Source: Liopterus haemorrhoidalis (lineage: Eukaryota; Arthropoda; Insecta; Coleoptera; Dytiscidae). Taken from it: DNA of 64,000 nucleotides. The notes below the pieces were generated by a model. The model had not been told where the DNA came from. It saw only the letters and a program-made list of their open reading frames with translations, and searched no databases. Below, one piece after another: positions 1 through 11,175 of the stretch. A program made the translations under genes and the position numbers. How positions within the stretch are numbered: the stretch's first letter is position 1; each line of letters starts with the position of its first letter. The stretch covers positions 35,417,668 to 35,481,667 of the forward strand of contig OZ020618.1 of assembly GCA_963971575.1 (NCBI GenBank), in the 5' to 3' direction.

Positions 1-62
1 AAATATTTATACTGCTTAACATGTATACATATTGTGGCGTCCGCTCCTAGAGTAACCGACGA

Positions 63-198
63 GTTCATCGAAAATCAAGTCGTCGAAAATCAAGTCATCG
101 AAAATCAATTAATCGAAAATCAATTCATCGAAAGACAATTCATCGAAAATCAATTCAATGAATGATCAATTCATCGAATCGTCAATTCATCGAAAAAA
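63..198. repeat. 15-bp minisatellite in F1 left arm
   Basis: About nine diverged copies of TTCATCGAAAATCAA lie head to tail. The same unit appears inverted in the right arm (about 928-1000) and in the solo arm near 19,070-19,125. Subterminal tandem repeats of this kind are common in foldback elements. Confidence 0.8.
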
Positions 199-537
199 AA
201 TATTTTGTAAATATTTGAGAGGAATGCTGAGGGGATCGGAAAGTCAAAAAAGTAGTGGTCAATAAAAGTAGACAGACTAAGAAATAATTGCATAATTTTT
301 TTTATATGGTTTAAAAAAAGGTAATTAAAGTGACATAGTGTTTGAATATAAATAAAGAAATATAATAAGAAAACTTATATAATAAAACAAATAAATTGTT
401 GGTTTTTAAGGTTTAATAAGACAGGTTATGGGCAATTGCACGCAAATAATTTTTATAAATTCATACACAATGATAAGCATTTTAATTGGGCTAATATGTG
501 GGAAAATAAAGTACTATGCATCTAAAAACAAGGTAAT

Positions 538-840
538 TAGGTTAGGTTTAGTTAGTAAAAGTCTAAAACCGAGCGGAGCGAGTTACCCTTCTTCTAGTTT
601 AAGGACAAAGCACTATTTTAGGTTAGGTTAGGTTAGTAAGGGTTTTGTTAGAAGAAGCTGAGCGAAGCGAGCTACCCATCTTCTACTTTAATGTCAAAAC
701 ACTATCTTAGGTTAGGTTAGTAAGGGTTTGGTTAGAAGAAGCCGAGCGAAGCGAACTACCCATCTTCTAGTTTAATAACAAAACACTATCTTAGGTTAGG
801 TTAGGTTAGTAAGGGTTTGGTTAGAAGAAGCCGAGCGAAG
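538..840. repeat. ~85-bp tandem repeat with TTAGG-type cores
   Basis: About 3.5 tandem units of 83-90 bp. Each starts with AGGTTAGGTTAG-type sequence (clearest at 617-635, 706-722 and 790-809), followed by a conserved block with GAGCGAAGCGA and CTACCCATCTTCTA. The TTAGG phase matches the arthropod telomere unit, but each core has only two to four copies. Confidence 0.75.
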
Positions 841-1003
841 TATAGTCTGTCAACTTTTATTGACCACTGCTTTTTTGGCTTTTCGATCCCCTCGGCATTC
901 CTCTCAAATATTTACAAAATATTTTTTTTCGATGAATTGACGATTCGATGAATTGATCATTCGATATATTGATTTTCGATGAATTGATTTTCGATGAACT
1001 TAC

Positions 1004-3585
1004 CGTGAATCGCTCCTTGCCTAAGTAGGGTAGGCTGGTCAGACAGTCACACAAAATGGTCTTCGGGGCAGAGACTACGAAGGATCACCAGCAGAAGGCT
1101 GGAATATAGATAGATACAGTGATGTTGGTGATACGGAGACGCACCGAGTTGAGCTCCCTGAGGAAGACAAGGGCGACCTAGAAGAAAAGAAAGGAAATAT
1201 AGACTCTTCTGCTCCTAGGGGCTGCTCTAGGAGACTAACACAATGATAGCTCTAGCTGGGTTGTAGACGAGTAAAATCCTAGGCCCACAAGTAATGTCTA
1301 TGGAGGAACCAAACCTAGAAAATCCCACGATGTCTCTGAAAACTCTAGCCAAGCGACAAACAATGCGGTAGACGTTGCTCAACTTGATGTGCGTATCACA
1401 ACAATAAAAGACAGTACCACAAAAAATTGATAATAGATAACAGAAATATTAAAATTAAATACAAAAATTACATAATTACTAAATTTAAATATAAAAAATA
1501 CACACGTGATCAATAGACCAGCGTGTGTGAGCCAAAATCTACAAGTTACGGTACTGATGCGATAACTTGTAGAATGAAATATACGATAAACAAAGATATT
1601 AAACTGAAAAAATTGTATGTAAAATTGGAACAATCTTACTGTGAAATGGTTTCAGTCAGAAATATATAGAATAATATTTCTCTCAACCTTACAAACAAGT
1701 GGTTCTGGTGTCCCAATAAACAGGTTCCTGGGTCCTCGGATGGGTTGTTCAACAGGTGTTGACGCACAAAAAGTTAAATGATAGCACCTAGAGAATGAAA
1801 TATCACTTAACTCGCGGTAGAGATGCGTAACTTTATTTTTAAATTGTTAGAAAAACAAATCGAGAGGCGAAGTTCACACTGAACAGGTTAGTATAGGAGT
1901 GATTTTAGTGAAAAATAATGTTGAAACCGGCAAGTAGCGGCTTTCAACAAATTTTTAAAACACAAAAAGTTTTTGTGAAATTAAGAAAATTAAATAAAAT
2001 TTATTTAATAATACTAAGCGCCTTGCGGGCGCGACACATAGGTATAGTTATTTATTTTACATTAAGTGATATTTTACTCAAAGGATTCTAATGCGCACCA
2101 CTATGTTTTGCAAATTTTTACATTTATAAAACTTACATCTTACCAATAGTAATAAGAAAATAATAAGTTTTATTGCTTGAATGTATCCAACTGCGTATGT
2201 GCAATATATTTTACCGAGAGCTTAATAATTTTATAACACGACTTTAAGTTTTTTGTTTTTTTTTTTTGTAAAATTGCTAGACCATCTAGAATTAATTAAT
2301 CAATCTATACAAACTAATTATTTACATATTGAAATACACAATGCATGCACGATGTTCATTCTCGCACCGCATGCGCGCCGCTTAATGACAAAGAATATAG
2401 CACACGAAATTAAATCATTTACTTGTCAACTAAAAACCCTGAAATGAGACAATTCCATAATAGTCCTAGGAAAAATACTTTTCAAATAAGGATACATTTT
2501 ATGTTATCACTAATTTAAAATTTCAGATAAAATATATACATTTTTTAATTTTAATTTTTGCTGCTTCAACTAAAAAGGACAATTTTATTAATTTTTATCG
2601 TTCTGCGTAAATATTCTGCAGTAAAACTTTAATTATTTATTTAATTAAAATACAAATTCCTTTTAGTAATATTTAATTCACTATCTCATTGACATTTGAA
2701 AAATAATAATATAATTAATAATTTTGTTTATTCGGGCGTATTATTGTTATTTATCTTCACCTAATTTTGAAAATTCTACATAAATGACAGAGCAGCAAAT
2801 TCTCAACGTTACTTTAAAATGACATCTCGGCGTATTTCTTAATAAGTAACCAGAAGAAAAATAAAAGCAATTTGCATATTGCAGTTTATTTAAAAGGCTA
2901 ATAAGCAACCATTCCCAGCCAAGTTCACCGCGGCGTATCAATTAAGAAATATAAAATGGCGGTATATGACAAATCTAATTAGGTAGATTCATTTTAGCAA
3001 GCAATCTATTGCAGTTCTCGCAACGAGAACTACTAATAACCTTGTCACATGTAGAACAGTGCTTCGAGAATATTAATGACACTTTGTAATAACAGATAGG
3101 TAATGCGAAGTTATATTAGGTAGGTTGTTCACTTAATGATGCATACAAGTGTCAAATAAGAAAAAAAAAAAAAAAAACAAAAAACAAAAACTCCGGTATT
3201 TTATCAATACTTGTACCGATGCGTGTATTTAGATAATTTGTTATAGGAATGCTAATTTGAATAATTTGCTGTGGGAAAATGTATTATTATTTATTTATAA
3301 AATATAGATTTATTTTTAAATATATAGGAATAATGAGTTTTATTTTATTGTTTTGTATTTTCTATCAATACGAACAAGTTGCTGCATGTTAGTTCTATCA
3401 TGTAGTTTCATATCATTTAGTTAATTCAATTTTGTTCTATTGGCGTAGTGTGGAGATAGCGTATAAAACTAATTTAGGTTAAAAGGTCTCTTCTTCATCT
3501 CCATGTGCCATCTCCTTACCTTCTTTGCGGCTAAGATTGACTCACAACATGGCAATTTTAATTTTTAGAATAGGTCAGTTTTTAG
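1004..3585. other. No gene recognised; AT-rich spacer
   Basis: About 1,020-2,035 is less AT-rich than its surroundings and could be decayed LTR-element DNA, but I found no paired LTRs and no coding similarity. From 2,035 to 3,585 I see only AT-rich sequence and a poly-A tract near 3,160-3,177. Confidence 0.5.
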
Positions 3586-3732
3586 CAGGGACCTGAAGCT
3601 GAAATTAAACCTGAACCGAAACTCTGAAAAACCCCATATTTTTGTGAACCTGAACCGAACCATTATATTTCAAGGTCAGTAATCCAAAACCTGAACTCAA
3701 AACTTTTCTTTTTAACCCGGTACCATGAATTT
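3586..3732 (+). repeat. Repeat end with GAACCTGAACC simple motif
   Basis: It begins CAGGGACCTGAAGCTGAA and continues with degenerate CCTGAACCGAA motifs. The same terminus is present inverted at about 30,161-30,312. The CAGGG start and subterminal simple repeats resemble the ends of the hAT element at 61.3 kb, but no partner end or duplication was found here. The piggyBac-like end starts directly after it. Confidence 0.45.
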
Positions 3733-4330
3733 TTAACACATTGAGTGCCGACAGGATTTTCATAGGTTTGATTACTAGGCCGTTAAGAAAATTATATTTT
3801 GTCCCCTGAGGCCGTTTGTGCATTATATATAAATAATACTATATGTATCAATTATATTTTAGTAAATTTTGTAAATATTTGTTTATAACGTCATGATAAT
3901 TTATTTATTGCCTCGGTATTATAATAGACCGAGTCGGCCTCCACAGATATTTCTATTGCTGGACGCTGCCTCGGTCTCTTGCGCGTTCTATTTTGCAGGT
4001 CTATACCTGTTTGTGACTATATGTTTAGCTTGATCGTGCATCAATTTATGCATTTATACTCGGTAATTGGAGAATATTGGACGTATTTAGGGTGCAATGT
4101 CGAATAAGTGGAATGAAAGCAGACCTCTCATGGAAGACACTTTCAGAAAATAGCTTTTAAATAAGATATTTCAGATGAGCCGAGTGATTTTAGTGCAGGT
4201 AAAATTATTATTCATTTCTTTATTGGAAATTATTTTCTAAAACAGCCTAAACTTGACATTAATTTTTATGTCTTACTTTTCTTTGTAGATGATGATATAT
4301 TGAGTCCTGATTTTAATATTACAAGTTACA
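3733..4330 (+). pseudogene. piggyBac-like element, 5' end and start of transposase
   Basis: A TTAA target (3,733-3,736) is followed by CACATTGAGTGCCGAC, which fits the terminal pattern of piggyBac-like elements. A possible start codon lies at 4,097, with an in-frame stop after 18 codons. A reading at 4,174-4,198 joined to one from 4,289 gives DEPSDFSA then DDDILSPDFN, an acidic stretch typical of piggyBac transposase N-termini. The join needs removal of 4,199-4,288, which starts GT, ends AG and has a T-rich tract before the AG. The element breaks off where the family A repeat starts near 4,335. No DDE domain remains. The assignment rests on the TTAA, the terminus and the acidic N-terminus only. 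Confidence 0.4.
4199..4288 (+). other. Possible 90-bp intron in the piggyBac-like reading
   Basis: GT donor after GTGCAG and AG acceptor after TTTCTTTG. Removing it joins two acidic peptide stretches in frame. Transcript evidence is absent. Confidence 0.3.
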
Positions 4331-4334
4331 AGTA

Positions 4335-5400
4335 ACATATAAAAATTGATGTGAAGTGTGAATTTTCACACATTTCAGGGTTTTGCAGGTATTTAGTAAG
4401 TGAATGATGATTATTTTTGATGCGAAAACAAATTTTATATTAAAATATTTTTTCTGTTAATTTTAATTCGAACGCCTAATACCATTATTTAGGTTTCTAA
4501 ATATGTGCAGTATTTTTTTTATATAGCAAGGTTCATTAAAAATTTTTAAAATTGCGCCTATGGCTTCCATTGGTTGTTATAAGTTCCGCCCCTCTGATTT
4601 CGTGTACATTGAAACAGAATTAAATTATAATTTAAATAATTTCCACTGGCTATTAAATTTACGCTTTTAAAAATTAAATGCAACATTTGCCAAAATATAA
4701 CTAGAATTTTGAAAAAATTATTTAAACAATATTAAAATTAAAAAAAAAAAAAACAAAAAATAATATAGTCTCTTCTCACAGGGTTCGATCCCTTTCGGAT
4801 CGGGTTACTTGGGTGAAAAATCCGCGTCAAATACCACAAGACCAGCATACACGTTCTAATGTGGCGTGTTACAAAGCTATAAGTTGTGTACATTATTAGC
4901 CAAAAATCACAAAAAATGCGTTTTTTTCCAAAAACCTAATCTGATCAAAAATTCCTGTTGAACTATTCCGGTTCACACCAATGTATATTACTTAGAATTT
5001 TTTCAGATTTTGAGTTTAAACCATCTGGGCTACAGGGTGTGGGACAAAAAAAATGTTGCACAATTTTGGCAAAAATCGCTTCAAAATAATTTATTTTGCA
5101 AAAATAAAAATTTGATCGTTAATCCACGTACCAAGGGCTTTCATTTGATACCCCACTCAGAAGTATAAAAAAATATTTTTTTTTTCGATGAGCATATATT
5201 TGTTTATATTTCTAGGGAGATATGTTTTTTAGAAGTTTTAGTATTCTTCCTATGTGCGGGTCAAAGAGTTGTATAAGCATGCAAAATTTCAGCTCTCTAG
5301 GTTTAGCCGTTTGGCTACAATTTTTACCGAACAGACAGACAGACAGACAGACGACAAAATGACGGTATAAGGGTTTTTTGGTCATACCTACAAAACCCTA
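4335..5400 (+). mobile_element. Family A dispersed repeat, copy A1
   Basis: About 1.07 kb. It runs from ATTGATGTGAAGTGTG through CAGGGTTTTGCAGGT, a GC-box-like CCGCCCCTC near 4,588, and a tRNA-like region near 4,775-4,850, to a (CAGA)n tract at 5,331-5,354. It closes at CATACCTACAAAACCCT. AGGGTTTTGCAGG near the left and CCTACAAAACCCT at the right are inverted relative to each other. Other copies lie near 13.2-15.0, 33.1, 33.6-34.7, 40.6, 53.5-55.4 and 55.4-55.7 kb. No protein reading was found. A non-autonomous DNA element or SINE chimera is likely. Confidence 0.75.
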
Positions 5401-5645
5401 AAAACGCTCAATTTTGCAAGATATGTTCATAAATATATGACATTTATATTCATTAAAATATACACACACATACTGAGCTCAATATCCACATCGCATCTAT
5501 TGGTGATTCGACTTGAGCGATCAGCGCTAGATTAGACGACCTTGCGAACCACGAGAGTTTACATATTTTACGTTTTTATGCGCCCTCAATATCATTTGAA
5601 TTTAAATTGCGCCCTTATTGACAAAAAGGTTGCCGACCCCTGATC
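5401..5645. repeat. hAT-type MITE 3' portion
   Basis: The block starting AAACGCTCAATTTTGCAAG is shared with 18,354-18,420. The right end, GGTTGCCGACCCCTG, is the inverse of the CAGGGGTCGGCAACC terminus common in hAT elements. The left part appears to be replaced by family A copy A1. Confidence 0.45.
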
Positions 5646-6224
5646 TAGATTGTTATGAATCAAATACAATAGGATTCAATTCAGTATTGAAACTTGTATT
5701 TACAGAAAGACGGAGCTCCGTACACTGTTGACAATTTAACGGTTTTTCCGCTAGTTTTACCGAAGTTACCATAGGTCTAGCGTATTAAAATTTGTTATAA
5801 CGGATAGCGGATTTTTTAGCAGAAATTATATAATAGTTAATATCTTAAATAAGTTTATGTATATCTTGGTAATGTAGTAACATTTAATTAACGAAATATT
5901 TGACTGATGCAGTCGACTCGTTTTTATTTACAAGACCAGGAATCTCAATCAGAATTATTAATGATGCCAAAAAAATATAACAGTGACACAATAAGAAAAA
6001 AAAAAAAAACGTTAAGTTGATAACACTGGAAAAGTATCTATATATCAAACAAAGTCTGACTGAAGAAGTTGTGTTGCATGACGGATAGCACTGAAAGTTT
6101 GAAAGAAGTATTGTGTTTCACGTTATACTTTTTACGTCAGTAATACGCATTTCCGTAATAGTATAATAAGACAGTAATAATATAATTCCCGTAGTACTTA
6201 GGGGAAAGTGCAACACCTTCCTCT
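5646..6224. other. No gene recognised
   Basis: AT-rich sequence with a poly-A tract near 5,996-6,009. No repeat partner or coding similarity was seen. Confidence 0.4.
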
Positions 6225-6472
6225 GAATGTGTAGTTAAAGGAGAGGAGTTATTAAACACCGGTCATGTTATATTATACGGAAATTCGGAAAAAAATGATG
6301 AGCATGTCGATTTATGCGGGTTATGTTTACAAACAAGCAGTCTAAAATCACCCCTTCACAAAGTCACTGGAAAATTAAAACTGCAAGATAACATGCACGT
6401 GTTAACTGCAACCTTTGTTAGAAACCCACTGCCTAAAAAATGTTATCAAAATCGAAACCAAACACTTCAATA
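6225..6472 (+). pseudogene. Open protein fragment resembling insect multicopy SWIM-type proteins
   Basis: One frame stays open for 82 codons without needing an ATG, starting VVKGEELLNTGH and containing GLCLQTSSLKSPLHKVTGK. The pattern GLCLQTS plus a following PH..V.GK resembles the region just upstream of the SWIM zinc finger in uncharacterised, often repetitive insect proteins. This is recognised from memory, not from a search. The cysteine and histidine ligands of the finger do not follow; the frame instead ends in TAA at 6,470. A possible splice acceptor (CTCTGAATGTGTAG) lies at the left edge. It may be an isolated exon or a TE-carried gene fragment. No neighbouring part of the same protein was found. 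Confidence 0.4.
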
Positions 6473-8470
6473 AAGCTATATCAGAATATCTACGTACAAA
6501 ATTTGAGACCGCATGCCTTTATCCTGTGTAAAAGTTACACGGGTAGATATTTAATTATGCTCAAGAAGGATTTTTATAATTGAGTATTTCTTACTTGTTT
6601 AATTTTTTTAAGAAATACTAGTTTGTTAAATATTAATAAGTTAGCAATATTGATGTAAACTGTAGCTTTGAAATACTTTTAGCACACTTTTTTTCCCGTA
6701 TTTCTAGCATTTTCCCATGCTTGTTTTCCTATTTATCTCTCCACAACACAAAATACATTTATTATTTATACAAACTGTTTTTCATTTGGAAAAAATTAAA
6801 GTGAATGTTTCTCTCACTTCTTTTCCTGGAGTGACAACCAAATACACAGCAGTTTGTGTTATGACAACTCATTATAACACAAAATAATATAAAAAAGAAT
6901 AATAGTTACTATCAAAAGATAATGTTACAAACAAACTGCAACATTAAAGTTTAAACGCGATACAAACAACACGTGATAGTAACTTGTAAACAATAAACAA
7001 TTATTCGATCCACTAGTTCAAATTGTGTCCACCTGGGGTCACTTCATAGCGCTGTTGAGCCCAATAATGTACAAGAGACTTAAGATAGGTGAATACGTCA
7101 TACGAAATAGGAGTAACTTATAAGTTATTAATGTATGAATTGGGTTTTTTGGTTTAATCTAAGTTTTTCTGTGATGATGATCTTGGTTTTTCTTGGATTT
7201 TTCATTAGCAGCCATGCTTCTGACAAGTTGTTGTTCTTCTTTTAACTGATCTTGAACCCGGTATCTTTCCTTCTAAATTTCATGAAAATATATCCAACCA
7301 TTTTTACTTGAATCGAGTAAAGTCGCTCTTTATGTGTCGACAAATTAAAATAATTGAACTGGTTTGTTTGTTACATCTTTAAATAAAATCATCAGGTATT
7401 ATCAGTAAGTTACACTTTGCTGTAATCTTGATTGTAATAGTTTAATTCTATTTTTTGGTTTGAAAAATACCAACATGAACAGTCTATAAATATGTCTCGA
7501 TCAAGTAGAGCTTCGTTCTACTTTTGTCACATTGAAGTTATCAGGCAAGAGTGAACTGCAAGACACTATAGTTTATTGTGTTGAGATAAGTGTTGGAGAG
7601 GAGAAAAGTGTTCCCGCTGGCGTGTCTGGCGACTGTTAATTCTCTTGATACGGTCCACGAGTTTACCGCTCTGTGGTCTCCCCGGACCGCTCTGTTCTGG
7701 CTGACCAACGTTCACACAAAGACGAACAAATTCAACCAGTTTTTATAAAGTTCCGATCATTAATTGTGACAATACCACCGATTCAACTCTCGGTGCAACA
7801 ATGGGTTCACAAGGAAATATCTTAAACAAATTTTCTTAGAATTGCCCATTAAAAGTACAGTGGAACTAATAAGTTTTGCATGAATGTTCGATGAATGATT
7901 GATAAATGTTTTTTGGTTTGCTGTGAATTGGTATCTATATAAGGTAACCATTACGTGTTTTTAATGATGATGTTTTGAAGTTTCGCCTGCCCTTGTCAAA
8001 CTGATATAATAACATCGTTGTCTTAGCTTATTAACAAGCTTACTTTATAAAAAAATATTTTTCTCTTGATATTTTTGAGTATTGGGCTAATAAGTCGGTG
8101 ATTAAAAACATTTAATGATATCAAAAACAAAATATTTATTTGTAAGGTTTAAATTGTTGCAGCACATGCGGATTCGAAAACAGTACATGTTTAATTGACT
8201 AAATTGGATGATGAAATTATTTATGTTACAAAATTAAGACATGGAATGAAAATTACGATGTTGATTCAGTGAAATGATAACTGATTTTATTACTTAATTA
8301 AATCGATTTGTCTTAAATTATTTAATTAGCGACATCTGCTAACATAAAGATTTTTAAAAAATAATAATAATAAAAGAATATTTCGTATTGTATGGCTATG
8401 TGTACTTATGCTACTTATTAAGATGAGTATATAAAGTTTATATTTATCTGTGAAGAGGTTTTCCTGGAAC
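6473..8470. other. No gene recognised
   Basis: AT-rich spacer. About 7,540-7,730 is noticeably richer in GC but gives no recognisable reading on either strand, and no repeat partner was found in this window. Confidence 0.4.
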
Positions 8471-8475
8471 TTATA

Positions 8476-8850
8476 TTGGATTGGAGAGTAGACCTTGTCA
8501 TGAACTATGATTGCCGTTCACATTTCGTTAATTTTAATATTATGACCTTGCCTTCTTTGTACATTTTTCAAAGTCTACTCTATGTACACAAAAAAATTTC
8601 AGATCTATCTACATATGAAGAAAATCATAGTTACAATACAAGAAATAAAGGTAACATCTACCCAAAATTTTTACGTCTTGATAGATCTAAAAATAGTGAA
8701 AATTATTATGGCATTAAGTTTTACAATACATTACCGAGCAAGCTCAAAACTCAAAATTTTACAAACTTTAAAAAAGTAATAAAAGATATTTTAACAAAAA
8801 ACCCGATGTATTCCATAAGTGAGTTCCTAGAATATTTTAAACAACCGTAA
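8476..8850 (+). pseudogene. Non-LTR retrotransposon C-terminal ORF remnant
   Basis: A 124-codon open frame. It contains CRSHFVNFNIMTLPSLYIF and then HSYNTRNKGN, followed by LYIF/YNTLPSKL/FKK-type spacing and a YSISEF tail. This is the characteristic post-RT C-terminal segment of arthropod LINEs of the Crack/Daphne/L2-like group (family knowledge). Nothing of the RT or endonuclease remains upstream, so it is a strongly 5'-truncated insertion. The annotated ATG is only an internal methionine. The reading is intact over this stretch, which suggests a fairly recent insertion. The 3' UTR and (ATT)n tail follow directly. Confidence 0.7.
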
Positions 8851-9035
8851 TATTTTATCCAATTGACTATATTTCTTATATCTCTGCATATTTGATGTTA
8901 TTATACTTTATATTTATGTTTATATCTATGTCCTCATTGTGTAAATTTCATATATTTGTAATTTTGACTGACTAAAAACAGTCTTTGATATTGTAATTTA
9001 GTCAATAAATATATTATTATTATTATTATTATTAT
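8851..9035 (+). mobile_element. LINE 3' UTR with (ATT)n tail
   Basis: AT-rich UTR following the ORF. It ends in GTCAATAAATA and an (ATT)n microsatellite at 9,011-9,034. Short microsatellite tails instead of poly-A are typical of this LINE group. Confidence 0.65.
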
Positions 9036-9401
9036 GAACTAAGTCATTCCTCCAGTAATCGTTAAATTTTCAAGAAGTTTCGGTTTGGACCCCCAACCTC
9101 TACGATATGGAGCATTAACGTTAGATTTATGACGCAGGACCAAGGTATGTTTGTGTAAAATATTTTTGTTGCTCTTTCTTTTTTTAATTTAATTTTATTT
9201 ATTTATATTTTTTCATTAAAAAACATGAAATTGGTTAATATAAGATGGGAAATGTGAAATAAGTGTGGCTATTTTTTAATTATACACAGATTTAAACTAA
9301 CATTTAAAATAATAGGTGCAATCTGATAGAAGCCCCTACCCCCTAACGCAAAAAATGCATATATAATTTTAAAAAAGTATTGTATTGAGTGAAATAATAT
9401 A
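9036..9401. other. No gene recognised
   Basis: AT-rich spacer between the LINE tail and the direct repeat at 9,402. Confidence 0.4.
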
Positions 9402-9562
9402 TGATAAACACTTCTAGCGTTTGTAATAATATCAATTAAAACACAGAGACTCAAGCACAAACGAGCATTTATTCCAACGTTTATTTAAATCGGTCACATA
9501 TATGTCAGCATATTATAGTTGCTATCGTAACATATTATAAAGAACGTCCAAGAACTAGTCCT
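9402..9562 (+). repeat. ~155-bp direct repeat, left copy
   Basis: It begins TGATAAACACTTCTAGCG and includes CATTTATTCCAACG and ACATATTATAAAGAACGT. A second direct copy begins at 11,176. The pair could be the LTRs of a small TRIM-like retroelement or a segmental duplication. A clear CA end and duplicated target were not found. Confidence 0.6.
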
Positions 9563-9769
9563 GATATTCCCGGACAGCCGTGTTTGTCCTGATCTTGCCG
9601 CTTCCTTGCGGCATTATCTAAATTTAACTGAATAATAAAACAATTTACTATTCTAACACGGCCGTCCTGCTCTTGCCACGTCCTCGCGACATCTTCAGAA
9701 TTTAATATAACAGTGTAATATAACTGTAAAATAAAACAGAGGAAACGAAAACATAATGTTAGTTTTGCC

Positions 9770-10140
9770 ATTCTCCTTGAGGTTCTTAACCATCCAGAGT
9801 TTCACTGAACTCCATGAGATCCCTGAACATTCAGGGCCAAACAAAACAAACACAACTCCTTGCGGTACCTGAACATCCAGAGTTCCTCTGAACTCCTTGA
9901 GGTCCCTTACCATCCAGAGTTTCTCTGAACTCCTTGAGGTCCCTGACCATCAAGAGTTCCTCTGAACTCCTTGAGGTCCCTGATCATCCAGAGCCAACAA
10001 GACAAACACGACCATTTTAGGTCCAACAACTCCTTGAGGTCCCTGGCCATCCAGAGTACCCCTGAACTCCTTGAGGTTCCTGACCATCCAGATTCAAGCA
10101 AAACATATACAACTTCTTGAAGTCCCTGACCATCCAGAGT
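9770..10140. repeat. 38-bp minisatellite array
   Basis: About nine units related to GAACTCCTTGAGGTCCCTG followed by ACCATCCAGAGTT. The period is 38 bp, with some units carrying a CAACAAGACAAACACGA insertion. The unit length is not a multiple of three, and open stretches on the minus strand here are a by-product of the repeat. The array lies between the direct repeats at 9.4 and 11.2 kb. Confidence 0.85.
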
Positions 10141-11175
10141 CAACAAAACAAAAACGACTAGTATGTCTTGCGGTACTCAACAAGCTATGAATTCTCAACT
10201 CAACTATCTATCAGTTTATTTTATTACAGGTTGTCTACAGTACCCAACAAGCTCAGTGATTCTCGCTGCTTCATACCCAGTGCCTTATCATTTTGTCAAA
10301 GAAATAAAATGTATCTTACAATTTTAGTCATTCTCAACCTAATCAGTTACCTTCGTGCTATTTATCTGTCAACAGACAAACGCTCGTCCATTTAGACATA
10401 TTTTTTTATTTCTCTTCAAGCCAAGACATATTTGGCACCTTACAATACATCTTTGACACCTTTCGTCTGCCTATATTTGTCTGTGTATCCACAATTACAA
10501 CATCAGTTACAGACTTAACTTAGTACTTTTCTATTATTGAACTTGGAAGAACTTATATTTTTACTTTCATTACATTTAAAACATGTTTTTTTTTTTAATT
10601 TGTAACTCTGTAAAAACTAGTTTTCTGATATTTCACAACCTTTTCTTTTTAGCATACTCGCAATAATAATAAAACTCTTTGAATTACCTTGTTAAGTCTT
10701 TATCTATAATTTCTAAATTACCAAGAACAAATTAGAAAAACCATACCTCATTATTCTCTTATTATTTGGTGTCGAATTTCTATACCATCTTTAGCTTATT
10801 CTTTATTGAACCTTTGCAATGTTGTCGGAAAATTTATTTACATCTTATACTGTTTTCCAGCCCTTGCTATTAGTTTTAACGTACTCAATCCAAATTCATT
10901 CTAGAATATTTCAACTTCTACGCATCATGTGGCTCACCATAATATGGGTACGCAACGTTTTGGAGTTAATTATTTTTTTACAGTTTAATTATAATATAAA
11001 ACTTGTGTTTTCCATTTTAAAAACTCTTGGGAGCCAATTTTGAAATTTCAACTTATTTTTACAACTGACAATATTTCTGTCATTTATGGGTTTTCAATCA
11101 TTTTCAAAATATTTTATGTATGGAACAACTAAATCTGGTCAAAATTAGTTGTAGATGTAAGGATCGCACTTCTGA
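10141..11175. other. No gene recognised
   Basis: AT-rich sequence between the minisatellite and the second direct repeat. No coding similarity was seen. Confidence 0.4.

Larger units (their letters stand above)
52..1003. mobile_element. Foldback-type element F1 with inverted arms
   Basis: Two arms are inverted copies of each other: 52-279 and about 843-1003. Both run from a terminus reading GTAACCGACGAGTTCATCG (degraded on the right), through a 15-bp minisatellite, to a shared unique part that ends near GTGGTCAATAAAAG and GACAGACTA. The middle (280-842) holds TTAGG-rich tandem units and no transposase-like reading. A third copy of the arm lies at 18,985-19,136. I infer a non-autonomous foldback DNA element. 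No clean target-site duplication is visible, so the class is open. Confidence 0.6.

Noticed and set aside
35..2035. Possible LTR retrotransposon from TGTGGCGTCC to GCGCGACACA
   Set aside because: TG/CA-like ends and a GC-richer interior were tempting, but no duplicated LTR, primer site or gag/pol reading was found.
5331..5354. CAGA tracts as CRISPR-like or regulatory repeats
   Set aside because: They are simple microsatellites at a fixed position inside family A copies. This is eukaryotic DNA without spacer-repeat structure.
9535..10146. Overlapping minus-strand ORFs with repeated WSGTSRS/DGQGPQ-like peptides
   Set aside because: They are readings through a 38-bp minisatellite whose period is not a multiple of three, so no frame is favoured.
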